Below are positions 26,916-34,874 of a DNA stretch of 39,693 bases, piece after piece (position 1 is the stretch's first letter; every line of letters begins with the position of its first letter). The position numbers were made by a program, and so were the translations under genes. The notes under the pieces are model-generated. The model saw only the letters and a program-made list of their open reading frames with translations, did no database searches and was not told the DNA's origin. This DNA comes from Candidatus Rokuibacteriota bacterium. GTDB lineage: Bacteria; Methylomirabilota; Methylomirabilia; Rokubacteriales; CSP1-6. Where the stretch lies: positions 1 through 39,693 of the forward strand of contig QHRU01000071.1 of NCBI GenBank assembly GCA_003220225.1, written 5' to 3'.

Positions 26916-27425
26916 ATGCCCCAGCCCGTCACCTACCGCGGCATGGCGCTGATCGTTCCCGACAACGATAGTGAGTGGAAGGAGTACTTCGCCCACGCCC
27001 GCCAGCACCGGCTGATGCTGCGCGCATGCAAGGCGTGCGGCCTGATGCGCTACCCGCCCACCCACGCCTGTCCCTGGTGCATGGACCTCGGCTGGACGTG
27101 GAAGGAGGTCAGCGGCCGCGGGACGATCTACTCGTACGAGGTCGTCCACCACGCGATCCAGCCGGGCTTCAAGGACGCGACGCCCTACGGCGTCGTGCTG
27201 GTGGAGCTGGACGAGCAGCGCGGCCAGCCGACGGCCGACGAGGGGCTGCGCATCATCGGCAACCTCGTGAAGCCGGACGGCGTGAGCTTCGAGGACGACA
27301 CGCAGGTCGCCATCGGCAAGCGCGTGCGCGTCGTCTTCCAGGACCTCGCCGAGCACATGGCGCTCGTGCAGTTCGCCCTCAGCGACGAGGCGCCGCCGGG
27401 CCACGTCTGGCGGCTGCCCGAGTAG
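26916..27425 (+). CDS. DUF35 (OB-fold, zinc-ribbon) acyl-CoA-associated protein
   Basis: The 169-residue protein has an N-terminal helix, a rubredoxin-like zinc ribbon with Cys38-x2-Cys41 and Cys52-x2-Cys55 (ACKACGLMRYPPTHACPWC), and an OB-fold domain (GRGTIYSYEVVHHAIQPGF, PYGVVLVELDE, IGKRVRVVF). DUF35 proteins form complexes with SCP2-type thiolases and bind acyl-CoA. The ATG is 2 nt after the thiolase-like stop, with GAGGAG upstream, so the two are co-translated. Confidence 0.92.
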   Translation: MPQPVTYRGMALIVPDNDSEWKEYFAHARQHRLMLRACKACGLMRYPPTHACPWCMDLGWTWKEVSGRGTIYSYEVVHHAIQPGFKDATPYGVVLVELDEQRGQPTADEGLRIIGNLVKPDGVSFEDDTQVAIGKRVRVVFQDLAEHMALVQFALSDEAPPGHVWRLPE

Positions 27426-27426
27426 C

Positions 27427-27702
27427 TCAGAAATACTCGAAGGTGGCCGTCCCTCGCGCCATGCGCACGCGGAGGTCGGCCATGAAGACGAGATAGGGGT
27501 GCGCGCCGCGCGCGACGAGTGCGTCGCGGTCGGACGCGAGCAGGGCGGCCTGCGACCCGGCGTCGAGGCCGTGCTCCGCCATGGCCGCCTTCGCGTCCGC
27601 GAGGAAGCGCGCGCGGAACGCGTCGTCGGACTTCAGCGCGAAGAGGCAGCGGTTGAGCGGGTACGCGCTCGCGGGCGGAAAGCGGTAGTGCATCTCGTTC
27701 AT
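27427..27702 (-). CDS. LigA-like subunit of an extradiol dioxygenase
   Basis: The 91-residue protein has the small helical LigA fold seen in protocatechuate 4,5-dioxygenase alpha subunits: FPPASAYPLNRCLFALKSDDAFRARF, AMAEHGLDAGSQAALLASDRDALVARGAHPYLVF. LigA caps the LigB active site. The ATG (27700-27702) overlaps the LigB-type stop as ATGA, so the two subunits are made together. It converges on the DUF35 gene with a 1-nt gap. Confidence 0.85.
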   Translation of the reverse strand: MNEMHYRFPPASAYPLNRCLFALKSDDAFRARFLADAKAAMAEHGLDAGSQAALLASDRDALVARGAHPYLVFMADLRVRMARGTATFEYF

Positions 27703-28484
27703 AGGGCCCACTCCACCACGGCGTTGCCGTGGTGCCAGGACGGCTCGTAGCAGTAGACCTCGGCCTTCGCGGCGCCGACGGCGCCGAGCACGGTGATCCA
27801 CGTCCGCAGCTCGACGTTGCCGGCCTTGTCCAGCTCCTCGCCCGTCAGCGCGGCCAGCTCGGCGCCGCGCCCGTCGCGCAGCGTGTCCAGGATGCGCCGA
27901 TCCCAGTCGAAGTCGGGCGACGCGTAGCGATCCGTCCCCGGGTAGTGCGACATGCCGCCCGACGCCATCAGCACGACGCGCTCGGGCCGCGCGCCGAGGA
28001 TCGCGCCGAGGGCCTGGCCCCACGCGTGGCAGCGCCGGGGCGTCGGCTGCGGCGGCAGGTACACGTTGACGTGCAGCGGCACGATGGGCACGGCCGGCGC
28101 GGGCATCGTGAAGTGCAGGGGCACGAAGAACGCGTAGTCGAGCCGCGCGTGCTGCGTGTAGAGCAGGTCGAAGCCGCGCTCGATCCCCTGCTCGACGACG
28201 GCGCGGGCGAGCGGCTCGTGGACGGGAAAACGGTACTCATACGGGCCGAAGGTGCCGGCGGCCTCCGCGCCCGCGTAGACGGCTAGTGCGGGCACCGCGT
28301 CGAGGAAGAACGCCTCCACGTGGTCGCCGGCCACGACGGCGATGGCGTCGGGGCGCAGCATCGCGAGCCGCCGCCGCACGCGCGCGAAGGCGGCGTGGAC
28401 GCGCAGCACCAGCTCGCGGTCTTCCGTCTCCGGCCGCGCGATCAGCTGGGGCGTGTGGGCGCAGGCGAAGGCGCCGACGAGCAT
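27699..28484 (-). CDS. LigB-type class III extradiol ring-cleavage dioxygenase subunit
   Basis: The 261-residue protein has the class III fold. Candidate Fe(II) ligands and active-site residues are His10 in FACAHTPQL, the His in VVAGDHVEAFF, and SGGMSHYPG with a conserved His. Family segments VPIVPLHVNVYLPPQP and DWDRRILDTL are present. The enzyme would open a catechol-type ring using O2. The substrate is unknown. It lies 7 nt after the UGSC selenoprotein gene, so the operon joins ring cleavage with two poorly understood proteins. Confidence 0.85.
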   Translation of the reverse strand: MLVGAFACAHTPQLIARPETEDRELVLRVHAAFARVRRRLAMLRPDAIAVVAGDHVEAFFLDAVPALAVYAGAEAAGTFGPYEYRFPVHEPLARAVVEQGIERGFDLLYTQHARLDYAFFVPLHFTMPAPAVPIVPLHVNVYLPPQPTPRRCHAWGQALGAILGARPERVVLMASGGMSHYPGTDRYASPDFDWDRRILDTLRDGRGAELAALTGEELDKAGNVELRTWITVLGAVGAAKAEVYCYEPSWHHGNAVVEWAL

Positions 28485-28491
28485 CAGGCCC

Positions 28492-29010
28492 TCAGGCCGT
28501 CACCCGCGCGAGCACCTCGTCGAACACCTTGTCGGCCAGCGCGCGCACCTCGTCCCGGGTGAGCGGCTGGATCGGATGCTGCACCATGACCGTACGGTAG
28601 CCGGTGGCGCCCAGCGCCTCCGCCTGCGCCTTCGCCGCGCGGGCGAACTCGGTGGAGATGATGGTCGCCGTGGGAATGCCGTGATCCTCGAAGAACACGC
28701 CGTCGTGCACACTGCACGTTGTGCAGGACCCTCAGTCGGCGAGCGCCTCGATGAGCACGTCGGTGGCGCCGACGATCTCGTCGCGCAGCGGGTCGGGCGC
28801 CGGCCGCGCGAAGGTCGGCTTCTTCTTGCGCACGATGGCCTTCGGCGCCGCGCGCTCGCGCAGCAGCTCCTCGAGGCGGTCCAGCAGGTGGTCGCCCTTG
28901 GCCTTCGAGATGTCGAGCAGCGTGACGACCTTGCCGTCGAGGCTCGACGGCCGCGTCGCCGTCTTGCGGGGCACGGCCACGGAGTCGGTGGGGTCGAGAT
29001 ACTCGGTCAT
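28492..29010 (-). CDS. UGSC-family selenoprotein with in-frame TGA (Sec93)
   Basis: Two same-frame halves are split by a single TGA at 28732-28734. Reading it as selenocysteine gives a continuous 172-residue protein with the family signature U-G-S-C (then TTCSVHDGVFFEDHG) at residue 93. Downstream segments GIPTATIISTEFARAAKAQAEALG and VMVQHPIQPLT match UGSC proteins on both sides of the TGA. A hairpin CGTGCA-GTG-TGCACG (28704-28718) follows, with its loop starting 19 nt after the TGA, as bacterial SECIS elements require. The function is unknown, probably redox or thiol-linked. The ATG overlaps the upstream stop. Confidence 0.88.
28704..28718 (-). promoter_or_regulatory. SECIS-like hairpin in the UGSC selenoprotein gene
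   Basis: A perfect 6-bp stem CGTGCA/TGCACG with a GTG loop lies 13 nt after the in-frame TGA. The loop begins with G at +19, inside the known range for bacterial SECIS. An alternative overlapping hairpin CTGCAC-AAC-GTGCAG (28712-28726) is closer to the TGA. Confidence 0.65.
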
Positions 29011-30047
29011 CGGATCCTCCTCATCACGAGGTTGCTGCCCTTCGAGAACGTCCAGCCGGGCACCACGGCCGAGAACCGGCCGGCGGTGCCGCCCGCCACG
29101 AGAATCTTGATGTGCTGCGGCGCGCGGAACTTCGGGATCGGCGTCGCGTCGTGCTCGGGGTCGGCGAACTTGCGCAGCACGTGCTCGGGCAGCCCGTCGC
29201 CGCCGTTCTTCCCCGGCACGAGCTCGTGGACCGGGCGTTGCAGCCGCTCGAACAGGAACCGCCGCACGTCGTCCTTCGACCAGCCGTCACCGGCGACGAC
29301 GGCGGCGTGCTCGGGCGAGAACACGAGCAGCGTGTCGCCCCAGTGCGTCATCTTGTGGTGCTCGATCACCGCCATGCTGGCGGCCACGGTGGCGAGCACG
29401 TCGGGCGCCGTGCGGCTGCGCTGGTCGTAGACGGTGATCGGCGCGTCGGCGGCGAGCAGCGCCACCGTGTCGTCGCCGGGTGCGAAGCCGTGCTCGACGG
29501 CCAGCGAGTCCCACGGGCTCGCCTCCTCGTGCTCGCCGATGCAGTACGTGTAGCGGCCCGGATGCGCGAACGTCGACATGCTCACCACGCCGGGCCGGGC
29601 GCCGCCGACGTTGACGCAGACGAGGCGCAGCGCGCGGCCGATGGTCGCGTTGGCGCGCCAGCCGGGGCCGAAGAGGCCGGCCCCGCAGTTGATGTCGAGG
29701 GCGCGGCGGATCGGCCCGTTCACGACGATGAGCGGCGCCGGCGCGTTGGTGGTCGCCGACACGCCGTGCAGGTCGAACGCCTCGTCGCACACCGCCTCGA
29801 CGGCGGCGAGCACGACCGGCAGATACTCTGGACGGCAGCCCGCCATCACCGCGTTCACCGCGATCTTCTCGACGGTGGCGCGCCCGTAGTTGGGCGGGAC
29901 GAGCGCGACGAGCTCGTCGCCCGCCCGGCCGCTGGCCTCGACGGCGCGCTCGACGCGCTCGCGCGTGGGCGGCACCACGGGCAAGCCGTCCGTCACGCCG
30001 CGCTCGTACAGGGCCTCGATGGGGTCGGTTTCCAGTTGGGTCACCAC
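29007..30047 (-). CDS. Conserved protein of unknown function, upstream partner of the UGSC selenoprotein
   Basis: The 346-residue protein has no clear catalytic motif that I recognise. Visible conserved-looking stretches are GVTDGLPVVPPTRERVERAVEAS, VALVPPNYGRATVEKIAVNAVMAGC, NAPAPLIVVNGPIRRALDINCGAGLFGPG and GRALRLVCVNVGG. It has no signal peptide or membrane span. The start is a GTG pair at 30042-30047. Its stop overlaps the selenoprotein ATG as ATGA, so the two are tightly coupled. I recall proteins of this type beside UGSC genes in other genomes; that is from memory, not checked. Confidence 0.8.
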   Translation of the reverse strand: MVTQLETDPIEALYERGVTDGLPVVPPTRERVERAVEASGRAGDELVALVPPNYGRATVEKIAVNAVMAGCRPEYLPVVLAAVEAVCDEAFDLHGVSATTNAPAPLIVVNGPIRRALDINCGAGLFGPGWRANATIGRALRLVCVNVGGARPGVVSMSTFAHPGRYTYCIGEHEEASPWDSLAVEHGFAPGDDTVALLAADAPITVYDQRSRTAPDVLATVAASMAVIEHHKMTHWGDTLLVFSPEHAAVVAGDGWSKDDVRRFLFERLQRPVHELVPGKNGGDGLPEHVLRKFADPEHDATPIPKFRAPQHIKILVAGGTAGRFSAVVPGWTFSKGSNLVMRRIR

Positions 30048-30067
30048 CGTGAGGCTATCATGGCCGT

Positions 30068-31045
30068 GTGATGCGACGTCTCGCCACCCTCGCCCTCCTC
30101 CTCGTCGTCGCCTCCATCGCGCGCGCGGCCGAGCCGCCCCCGCCGGGGCTCGGCCACGACCATCCGCTCACCGGCCGGATCTGGAACGTCGCGCAGGGCC
30201 GCTTCGTGGCGATGAACGCGCTGGCGGCGGCCGTGAGCGCGGCGCGCTTCGCGCTCCTCGGCGAGCGCCACGACCATCCCGAGCACCACGAGTTCCAGGC
30301 GTGGCTCCTGCGCCGGATGCTCGAGAGCGGCCGCCGTCCCGCCGTCGCCTTCGAGATGCTCGACACGACGCAGGCGCCCGCGCTCGCGCGCCACCTCGCG
30401 ACCTCGCCGCGCGACGCCGCGGGCCTCGGCGATGCGGTGGGCTGGCGCGCCTCCGGCTGGCCCGAGTGGCGCCTCTACCAGCCGATCGCCGAGATCGCGC
30501 TCGCCGCCGGACTGCCCGTCGTCGCCGCCAACCTGCCGGCCACGGCCGCGCGCGCGGTGGCGCGCGGCGACCTGGCGGCGCTCGATCCGGCGCTCGTGCG
30601 GCGCCACGCGCTGGACCGGGCGGCGCCGGCGCAGGCGGCGCTGGAGGACGAGATCCGCGCCGCGCACTGTGGCGCGCTGCCCGACGCCCTCGTGCCGGGC
30701 ATGGTGGTGGCCCAGCGCGCGCGCGACGCGCACATGGCCGAGCGCCTCGTCGCCGGCCAGCGCGACGGCGCCGTGCTGATCGCGGGCGCGGGCCACGTGC
30801 GCACCGATCAGGGCGTGCCGCGCGCGCTGGCCGTGCTGGCGCCGGACGCCGGCGTGGCCAGCGTCGCGTTCCTGGAGGTCGTCGATGGCTGGACGGCGCC
30901 CGCGGACTACGCCGCGCGATTCGCCGCCGCGCGCCTGCCGTTCGACTACGTGTGGTTCACCGCGCGCGCCGACAACGCGGATCACTGCGCGCGCCTGCGC
31001 GAGCGCGCGCGCGCGCCGAGCGACGGTCCTAGCCCGGCGGATTGA
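30068..31045 (+). CDS. ChaN-like haem-binding/iron-regulated family protein
   Basis: The ~325-residue secreted protein has a signal peptide (MRRLATLALLLVVASIARA) and the ChaN fold. Segments are FALLGERHDHPEHHEFQAWLL with the conserved E-x-H motif, AVAFEMLDTTQ, NLPATAARAVARGD, and AGAGHVRTDQGVP with a late conserved His. ChaN-type proteins bind haem or other cofactors outside the membrane. The start may be GTG (30068) or ATG (30071). A TATCAT box ends 6-9 nt before, suggesting a leaderless message. It overlaps the convergent TPR gene by 17 bp. Confidence 0.85.
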   Translation: MMRRLATLALLLVVASIARAAEPPPPGLGHDHPLTGRIWNVAQGRFVAMNALAAAVSAARFALLGERHDHPEHHEFQAWLLRRMLESGRRPAVAFEMLDTTQAPALARHLATSPRDAAGLGDAVGWRASGWPEWRLYQPIAEIALAAGLPVVAANLPATAARAVARGDLAALDPALVRRHALDRAAPAQAALEDEIRAAHCGALPDALVPGMVVAQRARDAHMAERLVAGQRDGAVLIAGAGHVRTDQGVPRALAVLAPDAGVASVAFLEVVDGWTAPADYAARFAAARLPFDYVWFTARADNADHCARLRERARAPSDGPSPAD

Positions 31046-32108
31046 GCCGCGCCGCGCGCGCGCGGATCCCGTTCGCCCGCTCGAGCAGGAGCGCGGCCTC
31101 GTTGGGCCGGCCGGCGCGCCGGAGCATCAGCGCCCAATCGTCCAGCGCCATCGCCACCGCCATGTGCTCGGCTCCGTACGACGTTTCGAGCGCGGCGACG
31201 CACCGGCGGAAGAGCGGCTCCGCCTCGTCGAAGCGCCTCTGCTCGCGATACACGACGGCCAGCGTCTGCAGGCTCGCCGCCGTCGCGGGGTGCGCCGCCC
31301 CCAGCCCACGCTCGGCGATCTCGCGTGCCCGGGTGGCCACCGTCTCCGCCTCCTCGAGCCGCCGCTGGTCGACGAGCAGGGCGGCGACGTGGCTGAGCGA
31401 GACGGCCTGGCTGGGATGGCCGAGCCGCTCCCAGATCCGCGCCGCCTGGCGCAGCTCGGCCTCGGCGTCCGTGAGCTTGCCCTGGAGGCGGTGCGTCGTG
31501 CCGAGATTGTCGAGCGCCGTGGCCACGCGCGGGTGCTCGGGGCCGAGCGCGCGCTCCCAGATCTTCAGCGCGCGCGCGAGCAACCCCTCGGCCTCGCCGT
31601 AGCGCCGCTGGGAGCGATAGTTCATCGCGAGGTTGTTGAGGCTCCAGGCGATGTCGGGGTGGTCGGGGTCCAGATACTTCTCCCGGATCGACAGCGCCTG
31701 CTTGTAGAGCCCCTCGGCCTCCCGGACGAAGCCGCGGTCCTCGCGGACGGTGCCGAGGATGTTGACGATCGCCGCCGTCTCGAGGTCGTCGGGGCCCCGC
31801 CCCGCGTCGAAGATCGCGCGCGCGGCGCGGATCTGCGTCTCCGCCTCCGCGAAGCGGCCCTGCATCCGGTAGAGGAGCGCGAGGTTGCGCTGCGCGAGAC
31901 CGACGCGCAGGTCGCCGGGCCCGAAGCGCAAGGCGACCCGCAGCCCGCGCTGGATCAACGTCTCGGCCTCCGCATAGCGGCCCTCCTCGTAGGCCTGTCC
32001 CGCCTGGCCGAGCAGCGTCGCGAACTCGCGCTCGTCGAGCGACTGGCCGAGGGCAACGGCGGGCATCACGAGGAGGGCGAGGAGCGCGGCGCAGGCGACG
32101 CGCGACAT
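31029..32108 (-). CDS. Secreted tetratricopeptide-repeat protein (kinesin-light-chain type)
   Basis: The ~359-residue protein has a signal peptide (MSRVACAALLALLVMPAVALG) and about eight 42-residue TPR units of the TPR_10/12 kind, recognised by repeated phrases such as YAEAETLIQRGLRVA, YGEAEGLLARALKIWER and LGPEHPRVATALDNLGTTHRLQGK. It is a periplasmic or surface scaffold for protein binding with no enzymatic motif. I chose the ATG at 32106-32108 because TGGTAAGAT, an extended -10, ends 7 nt before it; the ATG at 32117 lies inside that promoter box. Confidence 0.88.
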   Translation of the reverse strand: MSRVACAALLALLVMPAVALGQSLDEREFATLLGQAGQAYEEGRYAEAETLIQRGLRVALRFGPGDLRVGLAQRNLALLYRMQGRFAEAETQIRAARAIFDAGRGPDDLETAAIVNILGTVREDRGFVREAEGLYKQALSIREKYLDPDHPDIAWSLNNLAMNYRSQRRYGEAEGLLARALKIWERALGPEHPRVATALDNLGTTHRLQGKLTDAEAELRQAARIWERLGHPSQAVSLSHVAALLVDQRRLEEAETVATRAREIAERGLGAAHPATAASLQTLAVVYREQRRFDEAEPLFRRCVAALETSYGAEHMAVAMALDDWALMLRRAGRPNEAALLLERANGIRARAARLNPPG

Positions 32109-32162
32109 GACCGCCATCTTACCAGCGCGTGCGGGCGGCGCCCTCACCTACAATGGTTCCGC

Positions 32163-34157
32163 ATGAAGCCCGCTCGGATCTTCGCCGGCAGCGTCGGTCT
32201 GCGCGAGGCGGCGTCGGTCGTGTTCGCGCTGACCGCGCTCCTGCCGCTGCTGCTCGCCGTCCTCGTCCTCCATCGCACGGGCGCGCTCTGGACGTTCGAG
32301 GCGGAGATCGCGGTGCTGCTCGCGCTCACGGTGGCCGTGCTCGGGTTCGTGGTGTTCCGCCTGATGGTCGACCGCGTGGCGGGGCTGGCCAGCGCGCTCG
32401 CGGGGCCGGGCGAGCCCGGGCGCCCGACCGACCCCACCATCCCGGGCCTGGGGCGCGTGACGGAGATCGGCCAGATCGGCGACGCCTTCACGCGCATGCT
32501 CGACGACCTGCGCGGCTCCACCGAGCGGCTCGAGGATCTCGTGTTCAAGCTCGGCGCGCTCAACGAGGTGGTCGAGCTGGCGGCGCGGGTGCCGAACATG
32601 CAGCAGCTGCTCGCCCTCGTGCTCGAGCGGACGATGCGCACGGTCCGCGCGAGTATCGGCTCCATCATGCTGCTCGATCGCCAGCGCGGCGTGCTGCGCG
32701 TCGTGGCCGCACGCGGCGACAGCGTCGACATCCCGGTCGGCGCCGAAGTGCCGCTGGGCGAGGGCATCGCGGGCAAGGTCGCGCAGGTCGGCGAGCTCGA
32801 GCGGGGCGACGGCGGCGGCCTCATCTGCATGCCCATCCGCGTGGAGGACCGCGTCATCGGCGTCATCAACCTCGCCAAGGGCGCGGCCTCGCCCGTCGAT
32901 CCGCGCGCCTTCTCGCCGATGGACCTCCAGTTCCTCAGCACGCTCATCGCGCACGTCGCCTACGCCCTGGAGAACGCGCGCCTGCTCGAGGAGTCGCGGC
33001 TGAGCACCGAGCGGCTGCAGAACGTCGTCGAGGATCTGCGCACGGCGCAGACGCGGCTGGTCGAGGGCGAGACGGGGCGGGCGCTCGGTCAGATGGCCTC
33101 GGGCATGGCGCACCACCTCAACAACCTGCTCGCCGTCGTCTCCGGCCGCCTCCAGCTCCTGCTGATGCGCGTGCAGGACCCCGTGCTGCGCAAGCCGCTC
33201 GAGACGGCCGAGCGCGCCGTCGGCGACGCCGCGGAGGTCGTGCGCCGCGTCCTCGGCTTCGCGGCCGCCCAGCCCGTGCCGGAGACCAACCGCGTGGACC
33301 TCAATGAGGTGGCCGCCGACGTGATCGAGCTGACGCGGCCGCGCTGGCAGGACACCGCGCAGCTGCGTCACGCGATGATCGACATCCGCTTCGAGCCGGG
33401 CGACGACGTCGTGGTGGCGGGCGCTCCCGCGGCGCTGCGTGAGGTCCTCATGAACCTCGTGCTCAACTCCCTCGACGCGATGCCCGAGGGCGGCTGCCTT
33501 TCGGTCCGTACGTGGACCGAGGACGGCTGGGTCTACTGCTCGGTCGGCGACACGGGTGCCGGCATGAGCGCCGACACGCGCCAGCGGGCGCTCCAGCCGT
33601 TCTTCACCACCAAGGGCCCCAAGGGCGTGGGGCTCGGCCTCAGCGTCAGCCTCGGGGTCATCCAGCGCCACCGCGGCGAGATGGAAATCCAGAGCGCGGA
33701 GGGCCGTGGCACCGTGGTGACGCTGCGCATCCCGCGCCCCGGCGTGACACCGCCACCCGACACGATCCCCCTCACGCCGTCGCCGGCCGCGCCGCTCAAG
33801 ATCCTGATCGTGGACGACGAGCCCGCGGTCCTCGAGGCGCTCGCCGACACGCTCGCGGAGGACGGTCACACCGTGCTGAGCGCCGGCGGCGGGCGTGAGG
33901 CGCTGGCGGTGCTCGACGGCGGCGAGCGCGTGGATCTCGTGATCACCGACCTCGGCATGCCGGGCATGACGGGCTGGGAGGTGGCGCGCGCGCTCCGCAC
34001 GCGGCAGCCGGATCTGCCGGTCGGGCTGATCAGCGGCTGGACGAACTCGGCGGACTTCAGCGCCGAGGAGGCGAGCCACGTCGCGTTCGTGGTCGCCAAG
34101 CCGTACACGCTCGGCGCGCTGCGGACGGCCCTGGCCCCGTTCCGTCCTAGACGCTGA
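32163..34157 (+). CDS. Membrane hybrid histidine kinase with GAF and C-terminal receiver
   Basis: The ~664-residue protein has two transmembrane helices (about 18-40 and 48-68), a HAMP-like linker, a GAF domain (LALVLERTMRTVRASIGSIMLLDRQRGVLRVVAARG), and a HisKA-type box with His317 in GMAHHLNNLLAVVSG. The residue after His317 is His instead of the usual Asp or Glu. The ATPase domain has NLVLNSLDAM, DTGAGMS and GVGLGLSVSLG. The receiver has Asp596 in VITDLGMPGMTGW. TACAAT ends 8 nt before the ATG, suggesting leaderless initiation. It has no dedicated partner gene. Confidence 0.92.
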   Translation: MKPARIFAGSVGLREAASVVFALTALLPLLLAVLVLHRTGALWTFEAEIAVLLALTVAVLGFVVFRLMVDRVAGLASALAGPGEPGRPTDPTIPGLGRVTEIGQIGDAFTRMLDDLRGSTERLEDLVFKLGALNEVVELAARVPNMQQLLALVLERTMRTVRASIGSIMLLDRQRGVLRVVAARGDSVDIPVGAEVPLGEGIAGKVAQVGELERGDGGGLICMPIRVEDRVIGVINLAKGAASPVDPRAFSPMDLQFLSTLIAHVAYALENARLLEESRLSTERLQNVVEDLRTAQTRLVEGETGRALGQMASGMAHHLNNLLAVVSGRLQLLLMRVQDPVLRKPLETAERAVGDAAEVVRRVLGFAAAQPVPETNRVDLNEVAADVIELTRPRWQDTAQLRHAMIDIRFEPGDDVVVAGAPAALREVLMNLVLNSLDAMPEGGCLSVRTWTEDGWVYCSVGDTGAGMSADTRQRALQPFFTTKGPKGVGLGLSVSLGVIQRHRGEMEIQSAEGRGTVVTLRIPRPGVTPPPDTIPLTPSPAAPLKILIVDDEPAVLEALADTLAEDGHTVLSAGGGREALAVLDGGERVDLVITDLGMPGMTGWEVARALRTRQPDLPVGLISGWTNSADFSAEEASHVAFVVAKPYTLGALRTALAPFRPRR

Positions 34158-34160
34158 GCG

Positions 34161-34874
34161 CTACTCGCGGCAGATCCGGAAGTCGGCGTAGTCGCCGGAG
34201 GCTGACGACTTCGTCTCGTCGGAGTCCGTGAGGACGGCGATGCCGGCGGGCTTCGGTGGATCCTTCACGTCGAAGTACCTCTGGTAGTCCTGAAGGACGT
34301 TCACCTTCTCCTGCCGCCACTCGCCGCGTCCCTCGGTGCCGCTGCGCAGCACGCGCACCTGCGTGAGGCCGGCGTTGGACGTCAGGTGCGTGTCGACCGG
34401 GACCTTCTCGCTCCAGATGTACTTCACGGCCTTCGGCCCGGTGACGCGCGAGTGCGGCACGAGCAGGTAGACGGCGAGCACGCTGTCGTTGCCGTCCGAC
34501 TCCCGCTCGTCGGAGCCCCTGGGGAACTCGCGCGGCCGCCACGACCACGCGAGCACGGGATAGGCCGCGAGGTCCCAGCCCTTCACCTCGCGCGAGGCCT
34601 GGATGCCGAGCCCCTTGGAGACCGCGCGCAGGAAGTGTTTGCCGCCCTCTTCCTGGACCGCGTAGATGCTCTTGCCCTCGTCCTTGCGCGGCTTCCAGCC
34701 GGCGGGGAACTCGCCGACCTTCGCTCGGCCGAAGTCCTCGATCAGCGTGCAGTCCTCGTCGGCGGGCATCACGGGCGGGGCGACGAGCATGACGGGCAAC
34801 GCGACGGCGAGGGCGAGCAGCACGCCGATCAGGAACTGGCGCATCACCCTGCGCCTGTGCAACCGCGAGGCCAT
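34161..34874 (-). CDS. DUF3047-family secreted protein
   Basis: The ~237-residue protein has an N-terminal basic stretch and hydrophobic signal (MRQFLIGVLLALAVALPVMLVA). The DUF3047 pattern follows: LIEDFGRAKVGEFPAGWKP, YAVQEEGGKHFLRAVSKG, YPVLAWSWRPREFPRGSDERE, NDSVLAVYLLVP and GIAVLTDSDETKSSASGDYADF. The function is unknown; it is likely periplasmic. The ATG at 34872-34874 overlaps the VWA gene stop as TGATG, making it the last gene of the moxR-VWA operon. It ends 3 nt from the convergent kinase gene. Confidence 0.85.
   Translation of the reverse strand: MASRLHRRRVMRQFLIGVLLALAVALPVMLVAPPVMPADEDCTLIEDFGRAKVGEFPAGWKPRKDEGKSIYAVQEEGGKHFLRAVSKGLGIQASREVKGWDLAAYPVLAWSWRPREFPRGSDERESDGNDSVLAVYLLVPHSRVTGPKAVKYIWSEKVPVDTHLTSNAGLTQVRVLRSGTEGRGEWRQEKVNVLQDYQRYFDVKDPPKPAGIAVLTDSDETKSSASGDYADFRICRE

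Noticed and set aside
28732-28734. TGA as a nonsense mutation or boundary of two small genes
   Set aside because: The frame is continuous, both sides match one family, the next residues are GSC, and a SECIS-like hairpin follows.
30885-32162. Long N-terminal extension of the kinase starting at 32163
   Set aside because: The open frame upstream is antisense to the TPR gene and has no kinase-like content; the membrane segments begin right after the ATG at 32163.
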